This document shows positions 28,514 to 38,154 of a DNA stretch of 49,737 nucleotides, piece after piece. The notes under the pieces are model-generated. The model did no database searches and was not told the origin of the DNA. It was given only the letters and a program-made list of their open reading frames with translations. The stretch's first letter is position 1. Every line of letters begins with the position of its first letter. Position numbers and translations under genes: made by a program. Source of the stretch: Methylorubrum zatmanii (GTDB taxonomy: Bacteria; Pseudomonadota; Alphaproteobacteria; Rhizobiales; Beijerinckiaceae); the NCBI RefSeq assembly GCF_014845115.1, contig NZ_NKUI01000045.1:1-49737 (forward strand), written 5' to 3'.

Positions 28514-29650
28514 TTACTGAGCCGCCTCGGCATCGGCCATGGTGATGAGGCCGGCGACGCTGCGCACGTCGCGATAGCGGTCGCCCCGGGTGCTCATCAT
28601 CGCCTCGAACTTCTGATGAACCTGGGCGACGGACAGGCTGGCCGGCTTGCGATGACGCCCCCGGCCGGTGGTGCCGGCGAAGAAGATCGAGCGATTGGCC
28701 CGAGCCGGACCCGGCAAGAGGGTGGCGGCGGCCGAACTCGGCTTGTCGACGACTTGCGACAGGAAGTTCTCGGCATCGTCCGGTCCGAGGAAGTGGGCGA
28801 GATAGACCTCGCCGAGGCTCAGTTCGCGGCCGATCTTGAGGGCGATGCGTCCGGCATCCCGCTTGAGCATCTCGCCGGCCATCACCGCCGACAGGTAGGG
28901 ATCGCGGCGCAGATCGAGGATGCGGGTCCGCTCGGCCTGATCCTGGATGCTCGGCCGGTCATTGGCATCCGGCACGACGAGGGCGGCCTCCTTGTCGTAC
29001 CCGTATTTGGGACCGAAATCGCGGATCACGCCGAGCCAGGTCCGCTCGATGAACTGGAACAGACCGGTCGCCGACGAGGTCTTGGCCTGCACGGCGGTGA
29101 TGAAGCTCGATTCCTTGTCGGCCACGGCCATCAGCAGCACGGGATCGGTCTCGACCACCTGAGCCGCCTTGACGATGGTCTGCACGAGGTGGCGGCGGAT
29201 CTTCATCGGCCCGAATTCGAGGATGTCATTCGGATCGCCGGTCGCGGTCTGCGACAGCAGGAAGTCGTAGGACACCCGGTCCACGCTGTTGGTACCGAGT
29301 TCGGTATCGAGGCCGTCCACGGCATGGAAGCTCGACGAGGCCGCCAGCACCGACGGGACCGGCGCCTCGGGCGCCAGGGACTGCACGCGGGGCCGCGGCA
29401 TCGACAGATCGGAGCCGGCCTTGGTCGAGGCCTCGGCCCGACCGAAATCGGTCCCCGCATTGAGAAGAACCGCGCTCAAACCGCCGGCGAGCAGGGTCAT
29501 GGACAGGATAGAGCGGAGAAGTGCGGTGCGGCTGCCATGCTCGCGACCGGTGCGAGCGGACAGGGTGATGACGTCGGAGGATGGGGCGGGGCGCCCGCTC
29601 TTGCGAGAGGTTCCGGTGGTCCGTTGCGATCCGATCGTACGGCCCTGCAT
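28514..29650 (-). CDS. Lytic transglycosylase-like (SLT) membrane-anchored protein
   Basis: The protein has 378 aa. A basic cytoplasmic N terminus (about 1-45) is followed by one transmembrane helix (about 46-65, ILSMTLLAGGLSAVLLNAG), then a linker and an SLT-like domain. Around residues 165-205 it reads DPVLLMAVADKESSF, with the catalytic Glu in KESSF, then SSATGLFQFIERTW, the classical goose-lysozyme/SLT motif. The C-terminal tail is basic. It should cleave peptidoglycan glycan strands in the periplasm with 1,6-anhydro ends. It is on the same strand as the NepR-receiver gene but 172 bp away. Confidence 0.85.
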   Translation of the reverse strand: MQGRTIGSQRTTGTSRKSGRPAPSSDVITLSARTGREHGSRTALLRSILSMTLLAGGLSAVLLNAGTDFGRAEASTKAGSDLSMPRPRVQSLAPEAPVPSVLAASSSFHAVDGLDTELGTNSVDRVSYDFLLSQTATGDPNDILEFGPMKIRRHLVQTIVKAAQVVETDPVLLMAVADKESSFITAVQAKTSSATGLFQFIERTWLGVIRDFGPKYGYDKEAALVVPDANDRPSIQDQAERTRILDLRRDPYLSAVMAGEMLKRDAGRIALKIGRELSLGEVYLAHFLGPDDAENFLSQVVDKPSSAAATLLPGPARANRSIFFAGTTGRGRHRKPASLSVAQVHQKFEAMMSTRGDRYRDVRSVAGLITMADAEAAQ

Positions 29651-30016
29651 CGTTGTCGTCGCTCACTCTTCGTGATGCCGCCAGCGGCGTATGGGCAACA
29701 GTTACGGTGACGGATGTGGCGCAAACACGGCCGAGGTTGTGGCATCCCCAGGGCAGTGCGGGGCAATTTGCGGGCAAGCTGAGCCGTTTCGGTGGTTATC
29801 CCCGGTGTTTTCCACCGATGACGGGATGCACAGGGCGCGATGGGAGGGCACCTCGCCCAGGCACTGTCTCACCTCGGAATCGCCCAGCGCACCTTCGCGA
29901 AGAGGTCGGGAGCCGGACGGATCGACAGGAGATCAGCCCTCACCGCGCGGAGACACTGGCTGTGCGGCAAGGATATTCAGTAAAGCAGCCCGGTTCATTC
30001 AAGCCGAGCTTGTTCC
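29651..30016. other. Divergent intergenic region
   Basis: Promoter space for the transglycosylase (-) and the 189-aa gene (+). The ORFs crossing it are poor in start signals and read as Arg/Ser/Pro noise. I see no repeat, tRNA or clear promoter in it. Confidence 0.4.
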
Positions 30017-30586
30017 ATGGCCCTGATCGACCGCTATCTGCCCGATCCGCATTTCCGCGAACGGCATCGTCTCGCTGTCAGGGCCCCGTCCCGCACCGTA
30101 CTCCGGGCCGCGCGGGCCTACCGCACCGAGACCGATCCGTTCTTTCGAGCGATGATCGGGCTCCGCGAGCTGCCCATGCGGGTCATGCAGCGCCTCTCAC
30201 AGCCGTCTTCTGTGGATCGGCGCCCCTTCGGCCTCCAAGATTTCACTCTGCTGGACAGCGACGACCATGAGATCGTCTACGGATTGGCCGGTCGTTTCTG
30301 GCGGTCCGATTTCGATCTGACCCCGGTCGAAGGCGGAGCCGGCTTCCTGGCGCTCGACGATCCGGGCGTCGCGAGGCTCGCACTCAACTTCGCCGTCCGG
30401 ACCGAAGGACGGGGCATCTGCGAACTCTCGACAGAGACGCGCATCGTCTGCGCCGATGCCGACGCCCGAGCCAAGCTCAGGCTCTACTGGCATCTCATCC
30501 GCCCGGTCAGCGGCCTGATCCGGCGACGGACCCTGGCCTCCATCCGCCGGGTCAGCGAAAACGAAGCGCGGATGGCTCTTCCCTAA
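30017..30586 (+). CDS. Conserved hypothetical protein (possible SRPBCC-like fold)
   Basis: The protein has 189 aa and no signal peptide or membrane segment. The start MALIDRYLPDPHFRERHRLAV and the body (YGLAGRFWRSDFDLTPVEG, FLALDDPGVARLALNF, LSTETRIVCADADARAKLRLYWHLIRPVSGLIRRR) match a recurring actinobacterial and alphaproteobacterial pattern for ligand-binding helix-grip proteins. The ending with two charged helices is typical of such folds. Function unknown. Confidence 0.7.
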   Translation: MALIDRYLPDPHFRERHRLAVRAPSRTVLRAARAYRTETDPFFRAMIGLRELPMRVMQRLSQPSSVDRRPFGLQDFTLLDSDDHEIVYGLAGRFWRSDFDLTPVEGGAGFLALDDPGVARLALNFAVRTEGRGICELSTETRIVCADADARAKLRLYWHLIRPVSGLIRRRTLASIRRVSENEARMALP

Positions 30587-30625
30587 GTAGGAGACCCAAG
30601 GGCCGGGACCGGGACGGCACGCCCC

Positions 30626-31639
30626 TCACAACCGCCGCAGCGCCACGCTCTCGATCCGATGGCTCGCCCCCTTGGCCAGAATCAGGCTCGCCCGCTGGCG
30701 GGTGGGGAGGATGTTGTCGCGCAGATTCGGCAGGTTGATCGTCGTCCAGAGCCGGTCGGCGATCTCCAGGGCCTCGGCCTCACCGGCCTCGGCATATTTG
30801 CGGAAATAGGAAAGCGGATCGCGGAAGGCGGTCTGCCGCAGGCGCAGGAAGCGGTTGACGTACCAGCGGTGCAGGTCGTCCTCGTGCCCGTCGAGATAGA
30901 TCGAGAAGTCGAAGAAGTCGGAGACGAAGGGAATCGCCGTGCCGTCCCGGGGCAGGCGGGCCGGCTGCAGCACGTTGAGGCCCTCGACGATCAGGATGTC
31001 GGGCGATTCGATCACCTGCTCCTCACCCGGCACCACGTCGTAGACGAGGTGGGAATAAACCGGGGCCGACACGCGCTTGTGGCCGGCCTTGATGTCGGCG
31101 AGGAAACGCAGCAGGGCGGCGCTGTCGTAGCTCTCGGGAAAGCCCTTCCGCTCCATCGCATCCATGCGCTGGAGTTCGGCATTGGGATGAAGGAAGCCGT
31201 CGGTGGTGATGAGATCGACCTTCGGCGTGTTGGGCCAGCGGGCGAGCAAGGCCTTGAGCACCCGGGCCGTCGTCGACTTGCCGACCGCCACCGAGCCGGC
31301 GAGCCCGATGATGTAGGGAACCTTGGTATCGTGCTCGGCGAGCAGGAAGCGCTGGGTCGCCTTGAACAGTCCCTGCGTCGCCGCGACGTAGAGCGAGAGC
31401 AGCCGCGACAGCGGCAGGTAGATCGCCACGACCTCCTCGATGGAGATCGGATCGTTGAGGGATTGCAGGCGGCCGATATCCTCGGCGGTCAGCGTCAACG
31501 GCGTGTCGGCGCGCAGTTGCGCCCATTCCTCGCGGGAGAAGATCCGGTAGGGCGAGAGGCGTCCCGGCCCCTGGCCGGTCACCGGGTTCTGGCGCTCTTC
31601 CGGTTCGATCCCGGCCGACGGGATCGGGGCGCCGATCAT
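30626..31639 (-). CDS. coaA: Pantothenate kinase, type I
   Basis: The protein has 337 aa. The P-loop is GSVAVGKS (115-122), followed by [21 protein letters not shown] and the pantothenate pocket region [13 protein letters not shown]. The IEGLNVL-type strand (IVEGLNVLQ) and YVNRFL close the domain. It catalyses the first, CoA-inhibited step of coenzyme A synthesis. The start overlaps the hisE stop (ATGA), and it is last in the his operon, the common order in Rhizobiales. Confidence 0.96.
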   Translation of the reverse strand: MIGAPIPSAGIEPEERQNPVTGQGPGRLSPYRIFSREEWAQLRADTPLTLTAEDIGRLQSLNDPISIEEVVAIYLPLSRLLSLYVAATQGLFKATQRFLLAEHDTKVPYIIGLAGSVAVGKSTTARVLKALLARWPNTPKVDLITTDGFLHPNAELQRMDAMERKGFPESYDSAALLRFLADIKAGHKRVSAPVYSHLVYDVVPGEEQVIESPDILIVEGLNVLQPARLPRDGTAIPFVSDFFDFSIYLDGHEDDLHRWYVNRFLRLRQTAFRDPLSYFRKYAEAGEAEALEIADRLWTTINLPNLRDNILPTRQRASLILAKGASHRIESVALRRL

Positions 31640-31959
31640 GTATGCCTCCGCGCCGCCTTCTCGGCGAGCCCGCTCTGGACGGTGCGCCGATCCAGTTCCG
31701 TCATCACGTCATCGAGCGGCACGCCGACCGCCTTGAGCGTCACAACGAGGTGATACAGCACGTCGGCGGCTTCCGAGGTGAGGGCCTTGCGGTCGCCCTG
31801 CACGGCGGCGATGGCGGCCTCGACCGCCTCTTCGCCGAGCTTCTTGGCCGCCTTGGCCGGCCCCTCGGCCAGGAGCTTGGCGGTGTAGGAAGATTCGGGA
31901 GGAGTGCCGGCCCGGCTGTCCACGAGGGCGGCGAGGTCGTCGAGGCTGAACTTCGTCAT
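31636..31959 (-). CDS. hisE: Phosphoribosyl-ATP diphosphatase
   Basis: The protein has 107 aa from ATG 31959 ([13 protein letters not shown]). It is an all-helical MazG-like fold with metal-binding acidic residues in [14 protein letters not shown] and [13 protein letters not shown]. It hydrolyses PR-ATP to PR-AMP and diphosphate, step 2 of histidine synthesis. HisI is not in this window and must be encoded separately. Translationally coupled to coaA. Confidence 0.95.
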   Translation of the reverse strand: MTKFSLDDLAALVDSRAGTPPESSYTAKLLAEGPAKAAKKLGEEAVEAAIAAVQGDRKALTSEAADVLYHLVVTLKAVGVPLDDVMTELDRRTVQSGLAEKAARRHT

Positions 31960-32079
31960 AGAGCGTGCAAACGGAACCTGTACCATGCGGCATCGCATGA
32001 TCGGATACCGGCTGCGCGGACCCTGCGCAGGGCGGGCGCCCCGGTCAAGGGGTGCGCGCATCGGCGCAACCGTTACGCG

Positions 32080-32856
32080 TTACGGATCGAGCCGCATCGC
32101 AAGTCCGGCCGCCGCCATATGGGCCTTGGCCTCGCCGATGGTGGCCTCGCCGAAATGGAAGATCGAGGCGGCGAGCACCGCGCTCGCGCCGCCATCGCGG
32201 ACGCCGGCCACGAGGTCGTCGAGCCCGCCGACGCCACCGGACGCGATCACCGGCACCTTCACCGCATCGGCGATGGCGCGGGTGAGCGCGAGATCGTAGC
32301 CGGAGCGGGTGCCGTCCTTGTCCATGGAGGTGACGAGGAGTTCGCCCGCCCCGCGCTCGGACACCCGGCGGGCGAACGCGACCGCGTCGATGCCGGTGGG
32401 ATTGCGGCCGCCATGGGTGAAGATCTCCCAGCGCGCGGATTCGCCGGGGCCGGAGACGCGCTTGGCGTCGATGGCGACGACGATGCACTGGTCACCGAAC
32501 TTCTCCGCCGCCTCGGCGACGAAATCCGGGTTCTTCACCGCCGCCGTGTTGATCCCGACCTTGTCGGCGCCCGCCAGGAGGAGCGTGCGCACATCGGAGA
32601 CGGTGCGCACGCCGCCGCCGACGGTCAGCGGCATGAAGCAGGCTTCCGCGGTGCGGCTCACCACATCGAGCAGGGTGCCACGGTCCTCGTGGCTGGCGGT
32701 GATGTCGAGGAAGCAGAGTTCGTCGGCGCCGGCGGCGTCGTAGGCCTTGGCGGATTCGACCGGATCGCCGGCATCGCGCAGTTCGAGGAACTGGACGCCC
32801 TTCACGACGCGCCCGTCCTTCACGTCGAGGCAGGGGATGATGCGGGTCTTGAGCAC
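32080..32856 (-). CDS. hisF: Imidazole glycerol phosphate synthase, cyclase subunit
   Basis: The protein has 258 aa from GTG 32856 ([20 protein letters not shown]), where homology begins. It is a TIM barrel with catalytic Asp in PCLDVKDG and in SMDKDG, and phosphate-binding GGGVRT and ASGGVG. It combines HisH-derived ammonia with PRFAR to form IGP and AICAR; the AICAR feeds PurH, also in this window. It lies 49 bp after hisA. Confidence 0.96.
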   Translation of the reverse strand: MLKTRIIPCLDVKDGRVVKGVQFLELRDAGDPVESAKAYDAAGADELCFLDITASHEDRGTLLDVVSRTAEACFMPLTVGGGVRTVSDVRTLLLAGADKVGINTAAVKNPDFVAEAAEKFGDQCIVVAIDAKRVSGPGESARWEIFTHGGRNPTGIDAVAFARRVSERGAGELLVTSMDKDGTRSGYDLALTRAIADAVKVPVIASGGVGGLDDLVAGVRDGGASAVLAASIFHFGEATIGEAKAHMAAAGLAMRLDP

Positions 32857-32905
32857 GCGGGGCGCCTTCAGGCTGTCATGGCGGGCATGGATCGAGGCAT
32901 GGCAC

Positions 32906-33661
32906 TCACTGCGCCGCCCCGTTCTCTGCCCCCTTGGCCCGAGCGATGGCCGCCAGGGCCTCCTTCGGGTCGATCCGTCCGTCGTAGAGGGCGCGGCCGG
33001 TGATGGCACCGGCCAGCATCGCGCAATCGGGCTGCAGCAGGCGCTCGACATCGGCCATCGAGGCGAGGCCGCCCGACGCGATCACCGGGATGCTGACGGC
33101 GGAGGCCAGGGCCAGGGTCATCTCGATATTGAGCCCCTTCAGGATGCCGTCACGGGCGATGTCGGTGTAGATGATGGCGGCGACACCGGCATCCTCGAAA
33201 CGGCGCCCGAGTTCCTCTGCCGTCATGCTGGAGGTCTGGGCCCAGCCCTCCACCGCGACGCGGCCGTCCTTGGCATCGATGCCGACGGCGATCTTTCCCG
33301 GATGGCGGCGGGCGGCCTCCCGCACGAAGGCGGGATCGCGCACCGCAGCGGTGCCGATGATGACGCGGCTGACGCCCTTCTCCAGCCAGCCTTCGAGGGT
33401 GCGCATCTCGCGCACGCCGCCGCCGAGCTGCACCGGCATCGTCACCCGCGCCAGGATCGCATCGACCGCGGCGGCGTTGCGCGGGGCACCGGCGAAGGCG
33501 CCGTCGAGGTCGACCACGTGCAGCCAGGGGAAACCCTGCGACTCGAAGGCAGCCGCCTGCGCGGCGGGGTCGTCGTTGAAGACCTTGGCCTGGGCCATGT
33601 CGCCCTGAACGAGGCGGACGCAGCGTCCTTCCTTGAGGTCGATGGCCGGATACAGGATCAC
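32906..33661 (-). CDS. hisA: ProFAR isomerase
   Basis: The protein has 251 aa. It is a TIM barrel homologous to HisF, starting [20 protein letters not shown] with catalytic Asp in AIDLKEG, then [20 protein letters not shown], and TDIARDG carrying the second catalytic Asp, ending with ASGGLAS. It isomerises ProFAR to PRFAR. It is in the his operon between hisH and hisF. Confidence 0.96.
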   Translation of the reverse strand: MILYPAIDLKEGRCVRLVQGDMAQAKVFNDDPAAQAAAFESQGFPWLHVVDLDGAFAGAPRNAAAVDAILARVTMPVQLGGGVREMRTLEGWLEKGVSRVIIGTAAVRDPAFVREAARRHPGKIAVGIDAKDGRVAVEGWAQTSSMTAEELGRRFEDAGVAAIIYTDIARDGILKGLNIEMTLALASAVSIPVIASGGLASMADVERLLQPDCAMLAGAITGRALYDGRIDPKEALAAIARAKGAENGAAQ

Positions 33662-33704
33662 GCGTCAGCTCGCCGAAATCGTTGGGTGAAGATGCGTCGA
33701 CCCC

Positions 33705-34367
33705 TCACGGGCGCCAGCGCAGGAAGTTACCGAGCAGAGCCAGGCCGAGGCGCTGGCTCTTCTCGGGGTGGAATTGCGTCCCCGCCATGTTGTCGCGCGC
33801 GACCATGGCCGTGACCCGGCCGCCATACTCGGCATGGGCCACCACATCCGCCGGCTCGGCGGCTTTCAGCGCGAAGCTGTGGACGAAATAGGCGTGCAGC
33901 CCGCCCTCCCCGGTCTCGATCCCGTCGAGCAAGGCGTGCTCGCGGTCGAGATGCAGGATGTTCCAGCCCATATGCGGGATCTTGAGCGCCGGGTCGGCGG
34001 GCTCGATCGGGGCGACATCGCCGGGAATCCAGCCGAGGCCCGCCGTCTCCTCGTATTCGAGGCCGCGGCTCGCCATGAGCTGCATGCCGACGCAGATGCC
34101 GAGGAACGGCCTGCCCCTGCCCTTCACCGCCTCGGTCATGGCCTCGACCATGCCCGGCACGGCGTCGAGGCCGCGGCGGCAATCGGCATAGGCACCGACG
34201 CCGGGCAGCACCACACGGTCGGCGCTCGCCACCGCATCTGGCCCATCGGTGACGACGATGCGGGTGCCATCGAGCCCGGCCTCGCGGGCGGCGCGCTCGA
34301 AGGCCTTCGCCGCCGAATGGAGGTTGCCCGATCCGTAATCGATGATCGCGACGGTCTGCTCGCTCAC
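33705..34367 (-). CDS. hisH: Imidazole glycerol phosphate synthase, glutamine amidotransferase subunit
   Basis: The protein has 220 aa. It is a class I amidotransferase with [11 protein letters not shown], the nucleophile Cys in [11 protein letters not shown], the oxyanion strand LPGVGAY, and the His-Glu pair in FHPEKS. It supplies ammonia to HisF. The start is GTG 34367, overlapping the DUF2628 stop (GTGA), so the two are translationally coupled. Confidence 0.96.
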   Translation of the reverse strand: MSEQTVAIIDYGSGNLHSAAKAFERAAREAGLDGTRIVVTDGPDAVASADRVVLPGVGAYADCRRGLDAVPGMVEAMTEAVKGRGRPFLGICVGMQLMASRGLEYEETAGLGWIPGDVAPIEPADPALKIPHMGWNILHLDREHALLDGIETGEGGLHAYFVHSFALKAAEPADVVAHAEYGGRVTAMVARDNMAGTQFHPEKSQRLGLALLGNFLRWRP

Positions 34368-34846
34368 CGTCCAGCCTCACTCACGGGAAAGATACCGATC
34401 ACCGCATCCTCGTCGCGGCGATGGACCGGGCGCGCGGGCTGGGCGGGACGGGGCGCCGCCTCCCCATCGAGCCAGCGGGCAGCGGCCTTCATCTCGGCCT
34501 CCTCTGGCGAGCCCGCAATCACGGCATCGCGCGCCGGCCGGCCATGGCGGCCATAGGTCCAGCGGCGCAGGCTCGACGCCTCCATCCCGATCAGGAGGCT
34601 TGCCAGCAGCGTGACGACGAAGGCCGCCAGCGGCGATAGGCCGAGGGCGCGGCCGGCCAGAGCCAGGGCGACGAGGCCCGCGAGCACCAGCAGGGCTGCC
34701 AGCCAGAGCCGGTGGCGCAGGAACCACAGCACCGTGAAGGCGAAGGCGCCCCAGGAGAACCCGTCCCGCACCAGTTCCGCCTGCTCCAGGGCGCGGGTAT
34801 CACCACGGGCGGCGCCCTCGGGAACGTGGAGCGTATAGGTCCGCAT
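34364..34846 (-). CDS. DUF2628 membrane protein in the his operon
   Basis: The protein has 160 aa from ATG 34846, with GAGGAAG upstream; GTG 34849 is one codon earlier. The cytoplasmic N terminus ([11 protein letters not shown]) is followed by three hydrophobic segments ([54 protein letters not shown]), the DUF2628 pattern. A charged cytoplasmic tail follows. Insertion between hisB and hisH is a recurrent arrangement in Rhizobiales, but no role in histidine synthesis is known. Confidence 0.85.
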   Translation of the reverse strand: MRTYTLHVPEGAARGDTRALEQAELVRDGFSWGAFAFTVLWFLRHRLWLAALLVLAGLVALALAGRALGLSPLAAFVVTLLASLLIGMEASSLRRWTYGRHGRPARDAVIAGSPEEAEMKAAARWLDGEAAPRPAQPARPVHRRDEDAVIGIFPVSEAGR

Positions 34847-34864
34847 CACTCTTCCTCGACAGCC

Positions 34865-35452
34865 TCAGAGCGAGCCCTTGGTGGAGGGTACACGGCCCTC
34901 CTCGCGCGGATCGATGGCGACGGCCTTGCGCAAGCTTCGGGCCACTCCCTTGAAGAGGCTTTCGGCAATGTGGTGTGCGTTCTCGCCGTAGAGCGTCTCG
35001 ACATGCAGGGTGAGCCCGGAATTCATCGCGAAGGCCTGGAAGAACTCGCGCACCAGCTCGGTGTCGAACTGGCCGATCTTCTCGACGCGGAAGCTCGTGC
35101 GGAACACCAGGAACGGGCGGCCGGAAATGTCGATCGCGACACGGCTCAGTGTCTCGTCCATCGGCAGGTGGATGTCGGCGTAGCGGGCGATGCCGCGCTT
35201 GTCGCCCAGAGCCTTGGCCACGGCCTGCCCCAGGGCGATGCCGGTATCCTCCGTGGTGTGGTGCTGATCGACGTGCAGGTCGCCCTCGACCTTGATCGTG
35301 ACATCGAACAGGCCGTGCCGGGCGAACAGCTCCAGCATATGGTCGAGGAAGCCGACACCGGTCGAGATCTCGGCCTTGCCCGTGCCGTCGAGATCGATCG
35401 AAACGGAAACGTCGGTCTCCGCCGTACGGCGGCTGATGCTGGCGCTACGCAT
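34865..35452 (-). CDS. hisB: Imidazoleglycerol-phosphate dehydratase
   Basis: The protein has 195 aa, the monofunctional bacterial type. The metal-binding repeats are [16 protein letters not shown] / [19 protein letters not shown] and, in the second half, [13 protein letters not shown] / [14 protein letters not shown]. It dehydrates IGP to imidazole acetol-phosphate in a Mn-dependent 24-mer. It is the first gene of the his operon in this window; the 208 bp before it hold the likely promoter. Confidence 0.97.
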   Translation of the reverse strand: MRSASISRRTAETDVSVSIDLDGTGKAEISTGVGFLDHMLELFARHGLFDVTIKVEGDLHVDQHHTTEDTGIALGQAVAKALGDKRGIARYADIHLPMDETLSRVAIDISGRPFLVFRTSFRVEKIGQFDTELVREFFQAFAMNSGLTLHVETLYGENAHHIAESLFKGVARSLRKAVAIDPREEGRVPSTKGSL

Positions 35453-35660
35453 CGCGGTGTGAGGCTCGCGGTGACCCTGAACGGTCGGCGGCCCTCGAAA
35501 GGCCGGCCGGGCCTGCCTTGTAGTGTGGTTTTGCCCGGCGGGGGAAGGGTTTTGACGGTCGAACCCGTCGATCCGGTCCGGCGATAACGAGTCCGCGTCA
35601 TCTGCCGGTCATGCGGGGGCGCCACCGTGACCGCTTCCGACGACCTCCCGAGGCTCCGCC

Positions 35661-36566
35661 ATGCTGTCCCGCCGTACCGTCCTTGCCGGCAGCGCCGCTC
35701 TCCTCGCGGGCGGTGGCCAGGCTGCGGCGGGCCCGGTCCGTTTCGGCATCATCGCGGATCCGCAATATGCCGAGGCTCCGCCGAACCTGACGCTCGGGCG
35801 CTATTACGCCAACAGCCTCGACAAGCTGCGCGCCGCCGTCGCCACCCTGAATGGGGAGGATCTTGGCTTCGTCATCACCCTCGGCGACATCATCGATCGC
35901 GATGTGGCCAGCTTCGAGCGCATCCTGCCGATCTACCGTACGCTGCGCCACGAGACGCGCTTCGTCCTCGGCAACCACGATTTCGCGGTGGCGCCGGAGC
36001 ATCTCGGACGGGTGCCGGCCCTGCTCGGGATGGAGGCCCGCACCTACGACTTCGCCCTCGGCGGCCTTCGCTTCATCGTCCTCGACGGCAACGACGTCTC
36101 CCTGTTCGCGCCGCCGCCGGGCGACCCGCGCCGGGCGCTTGCCGAAGACCGTCTCGCGGCGGCGAAGGCGGCCGACCAGCCCAATGCCCAGCGGTGGAAC
36201 GGCTCGCTCGGCGATTCGCAGGTCGCATGGCTCGAACAGAGGCTTGCGGCGGCGCGGACGGCAGGCGAGCGGGTCGTCGTATTCAATCACTATCCGGTCG
36301 CGCCGGAGAACCCCCACAATCTCTGGGATGCGGCGCGGATCACCACCCTCCTCGGGCGCCAGCCGCACGTGATCGCCTATTTCAACGGGCACAACCACGC
36401 GGGCAACTACGCCGAGCGCGACGGAATCCACTACGTCAACCTCCACGGCATGGTAGACACGCCGGACAGCTCGGCCTTTGCCGTCGTGGAGATCGCGGGC
36501 GACCGTATGGAGATCCGCGGCCACGGCCGTGAGCCGAGCCGTTCCCTCACCCTCAAGGCCGCCTGA
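35661..36566 (+). CDS. Metallophosphoesterase, ADP-ribose/CDP-alcohol diphosphatase-like, probably exported
   Basis: The protein has 301 aa. The N terminus MLSRRTVLAGSAALLAGGG is a Tat-like or Sec signal (twin Arg at 4-5). Metallophosphoesterase motifs appear in order: IADPQY (Asp33, Gln35), GDIIDR (Asp76), GNHDF (Asn105, His106), VFNHYP and NGHNHAG. The Gln in the first motif and the overall length match Mn-dependent ADPRibase-type enzymes that hydrolyse ADP-ribose, CDP-choline and similar. Periplasmic export is inferred. The YARHG gene follows 34 bp downstream on the same strand. Confidence 0.85.
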   Translation: MLSRRTVLAGSAALLAGGGQAAAGPVRFGIIADPQYAEAPPNLTLGRYYANSLDKLRAAVATLNGEDLGFVITLGDIIDRDVASFERILPIYRTLRHETRFVLGNHDFAVAPEHLGRVPALLGMEARTYDFALGGLRFIVLDGNDVSLFAPPPGDPRRALAEDRLAAAKAADQPNAQRWNGSLGDSQVAWLEQRLAAARTAGERVVVFNHYPVAPENPHNLWDAARITTLLGRQPHVIAYFNGHNHAGNYAERDGIHYVNLHGMVDTPDSSAFAVVEIAGDRMEIRGHGREPSRSLTLKAA

Positions 36567-36600
36567 GGCGACTCGGCTTCGGCGGACCGGAGCCTGCCTC

Positions 36601-36864
36601 ATGCGCCGTCTCGCCGTTCTGCTTCTGGTGATGGTCGCGGCCTCGCCCGCCCTGGCGGGCTTCCCCTGCGACGAGCTGTGGGGCGAGCGCAACGCCATCT
36701 ACAAGGATGCCGGCTACTGCTTCCGCACCGAGCGCGCGATCCGCGCCTTCGGGAATGCCGGATGCAAATACGACGATCTCGCCGACGTGCCGCTCTCAGC
36801 CCGTCAACGCGCCGACATCGCCGACATCCAGCGCCAGGAGCGCGCCAACGGCTGCGCCCGCTGA
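36601..36864 (+). CDS. Secreted YARHG-domain protein
   Basis: The protein has 87 aa. The signal peptide is about MRRLAVLLLVMVAASPALA, then a compact domain FPCDELWGERNAIYKDAGYCF-TERAIRAFGN with three further conserved-looking Cys (GYCF, AGCKY, NGCAR). The pattern ELW-ERNxIY...GYCF is that of YARHG domains, small extracellular domains of unknown function. It may be co-transcribed with the metallophosphoesterase. Confidence 0.82.
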   Translation: MRRLAVLLLVMVAASPALAGFPCDELWGERNAIYKDAGYCFRTERAIRAFGNAGCKYDDLADVPLSARQRADIADIQRQERANGCAR

Positions 36865-36960
36865 TTTTTCCGGTGCGCCTTCCTGGCATCAACCAACGAG
36901 AGGCCCGGCGGTGACCGGCGCGGGACTGGCCTTTCCAGCGCCCGCGCCAGGCTTCCGCGC

Positions 36961-37839
36961 CTAGCTCTCGCCGAGCACCCGTCCCGCGACCGCGTCGAGC
37001 TTAGCGAGAAGCGCGGGGTCGCGATGGGCCGGGGCGGTCATGATCGCGCCGTCGAGGGCCCGGTGCGAGCCGGCCGGACAATTCTCGCGCTCGGCCGGGA
37101 AGTCGCGGGCGACGCGGGCGACGAGCTGAGCCGCCCGGTCGGCATTGGCCCGGGCGACGGCGATCACCGAGGCCACATCCACGCTGTCATGGCTCGGATG
37201 CCAGCAATCGTAATCCGTCACCATGGCGATCGTCGCGTAGGTGATCTCGGCTTCGCGGGCGAGCTTGGCCTCGGGCATGTTGGTCATACCGATCACATCG
37301 AAATTCGAGGCCTTGTAGTGCTTCGATTCGGCGAGGGTGGAGAATTGCGGCCCCTCCATGCAGACATAGGTGCCGCCCCGATGCACCGCGATGCCCTCGG
37401 CCTCCGCCGCGGCGGCGATTCGCCTCTGAAGCAGCGGTCCAACCGGATGCGAGAACGGCACGTGGGCGACGCAGCCATTGCCGAAGAAGGAGGTCGCGCG
37501 GCCATAGGTGCGATCCACGAACTGGTCGACGAGCACGAACAGGCCGGGATGCAGCTCGTTGCGGAAGGAGCCGCAGGCCGAAAGCGAGAGGATGTCGGTG
37601 ACGCCTGCTCGCTTGAGGACGTCGATATTGGCGCGGTAATTGATGCCGGTGGGCGACAGCTTATGGCCGCGCCCATGGCGAGCCAGGAATACCACCTTCG
37701 TCGCGCCGATGCGGCCGATGCGCAGCGCGTCGGAAGGCTCACCCCAAGGAGACGTGATCGCCTCCTCGCGGACATCTTCCAGGCCGGGCAGATCATAGAC
37801 GCCCGAGCCACCGATCACGCCGAGTACCGCTGCCGTCAT
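36961..37839 (-). CDS. mtnP: S-methyl-5'-thioadenosine phosphorylase
   Basis: The protein has 292 aa. The start MTAAVLGVIGGSGVYDLPG is typical; phosphate-site FLARHGRGH, substrate-binding SACGSFRNELHPG and EGPQFSTLAES, and the MTAP-specific MTNMPEAKLAREAEI with TDYDCWH follow. It cleaves methylthioadenosine with phosphate to adenine and methylthioribose-1-P, recycling polyamine or quorum-signal by-products. It lies on the minus strand alone. Confidence 0.96.
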   Translation of the reverse strand: MTAAVLGVIGGSGVYDLPGLEDVREEAITSPWGEPSDALRIGRIGATKVVFLARHGRGHKLSPTGINYRANIDVLKRAGVTDILSLSACGSFRNELHPGLFVLVDQFVDRTYGRATSFFGNGCVAHVPFSHPVGPLLQRRIAAAAEAEGIAVHRGGTYVCMEGPQFSTLAESKHYKASNFDVIGMTNMPEAKLAREAEITYATIAMVTDYDCWHPSHDSVDVASVIAVARANADRAAQLVARVARDFPAERENCPAGSHRALDGAIMTAPAHRDPALLAKLDAVAGRVLGES

Positions 37840-38106
37840 GCGAGCATCCCTTGTTGTGTGTGCCCGGCGCCTCCTCCCTGGAAGCGGCTCCGGGACGATG
37901 GACCTGACGAGTGTTCTTGCACCGTCTCATCCCGAAACCGGCAAGCGCCGTCCGGGAGCGGCCCTCCGGCCTTGAAGCCGCGCCACGCGATTCCCCTTGG
38001 GTCACGCGGCGCGTGCGGAGCCGAGATCGGCCATGACGTTTTTGGATTCGCCCGGATCAGCCATCCGGCGACGATAGCCCTTATCGCAGGCTTGCCCCGA
38101 CACGCA
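37840..38106. other. Region between mtnP start and the petABC terminator
   Basis: Holds the mtnP promoter region. I found no supported gene; minus-strand ORFs here have no start signals. The sequence near 37880-38000 is GC-rich with short dyads but no clear element. Confidence 0.4.
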
Positions 38107-38129
38107 AACGGGCCCGCATGGGGCCCGTT
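38107..38129 (-). terminator. Terminator of the petABC operon
   Basis: A perfect 9-bp stem aacgggccc / gggcccgtt with a 5-nt loop lies 26 bp beyond the petC stop. On the minus strand it is followed by tgcgtg; the stem's own TT end gives a weak U-tract. Confidence 0.7.
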
Positions 38130-38154
38130 CGTCGGTTCGATCTCGTGAGATCGG

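Noticed and set aside
35598..36698. Minus-strand 366-codon ORF
   Set aside because: It is antisense to the metallophosphoesterase gene, which has a full set of catalytic motifs.
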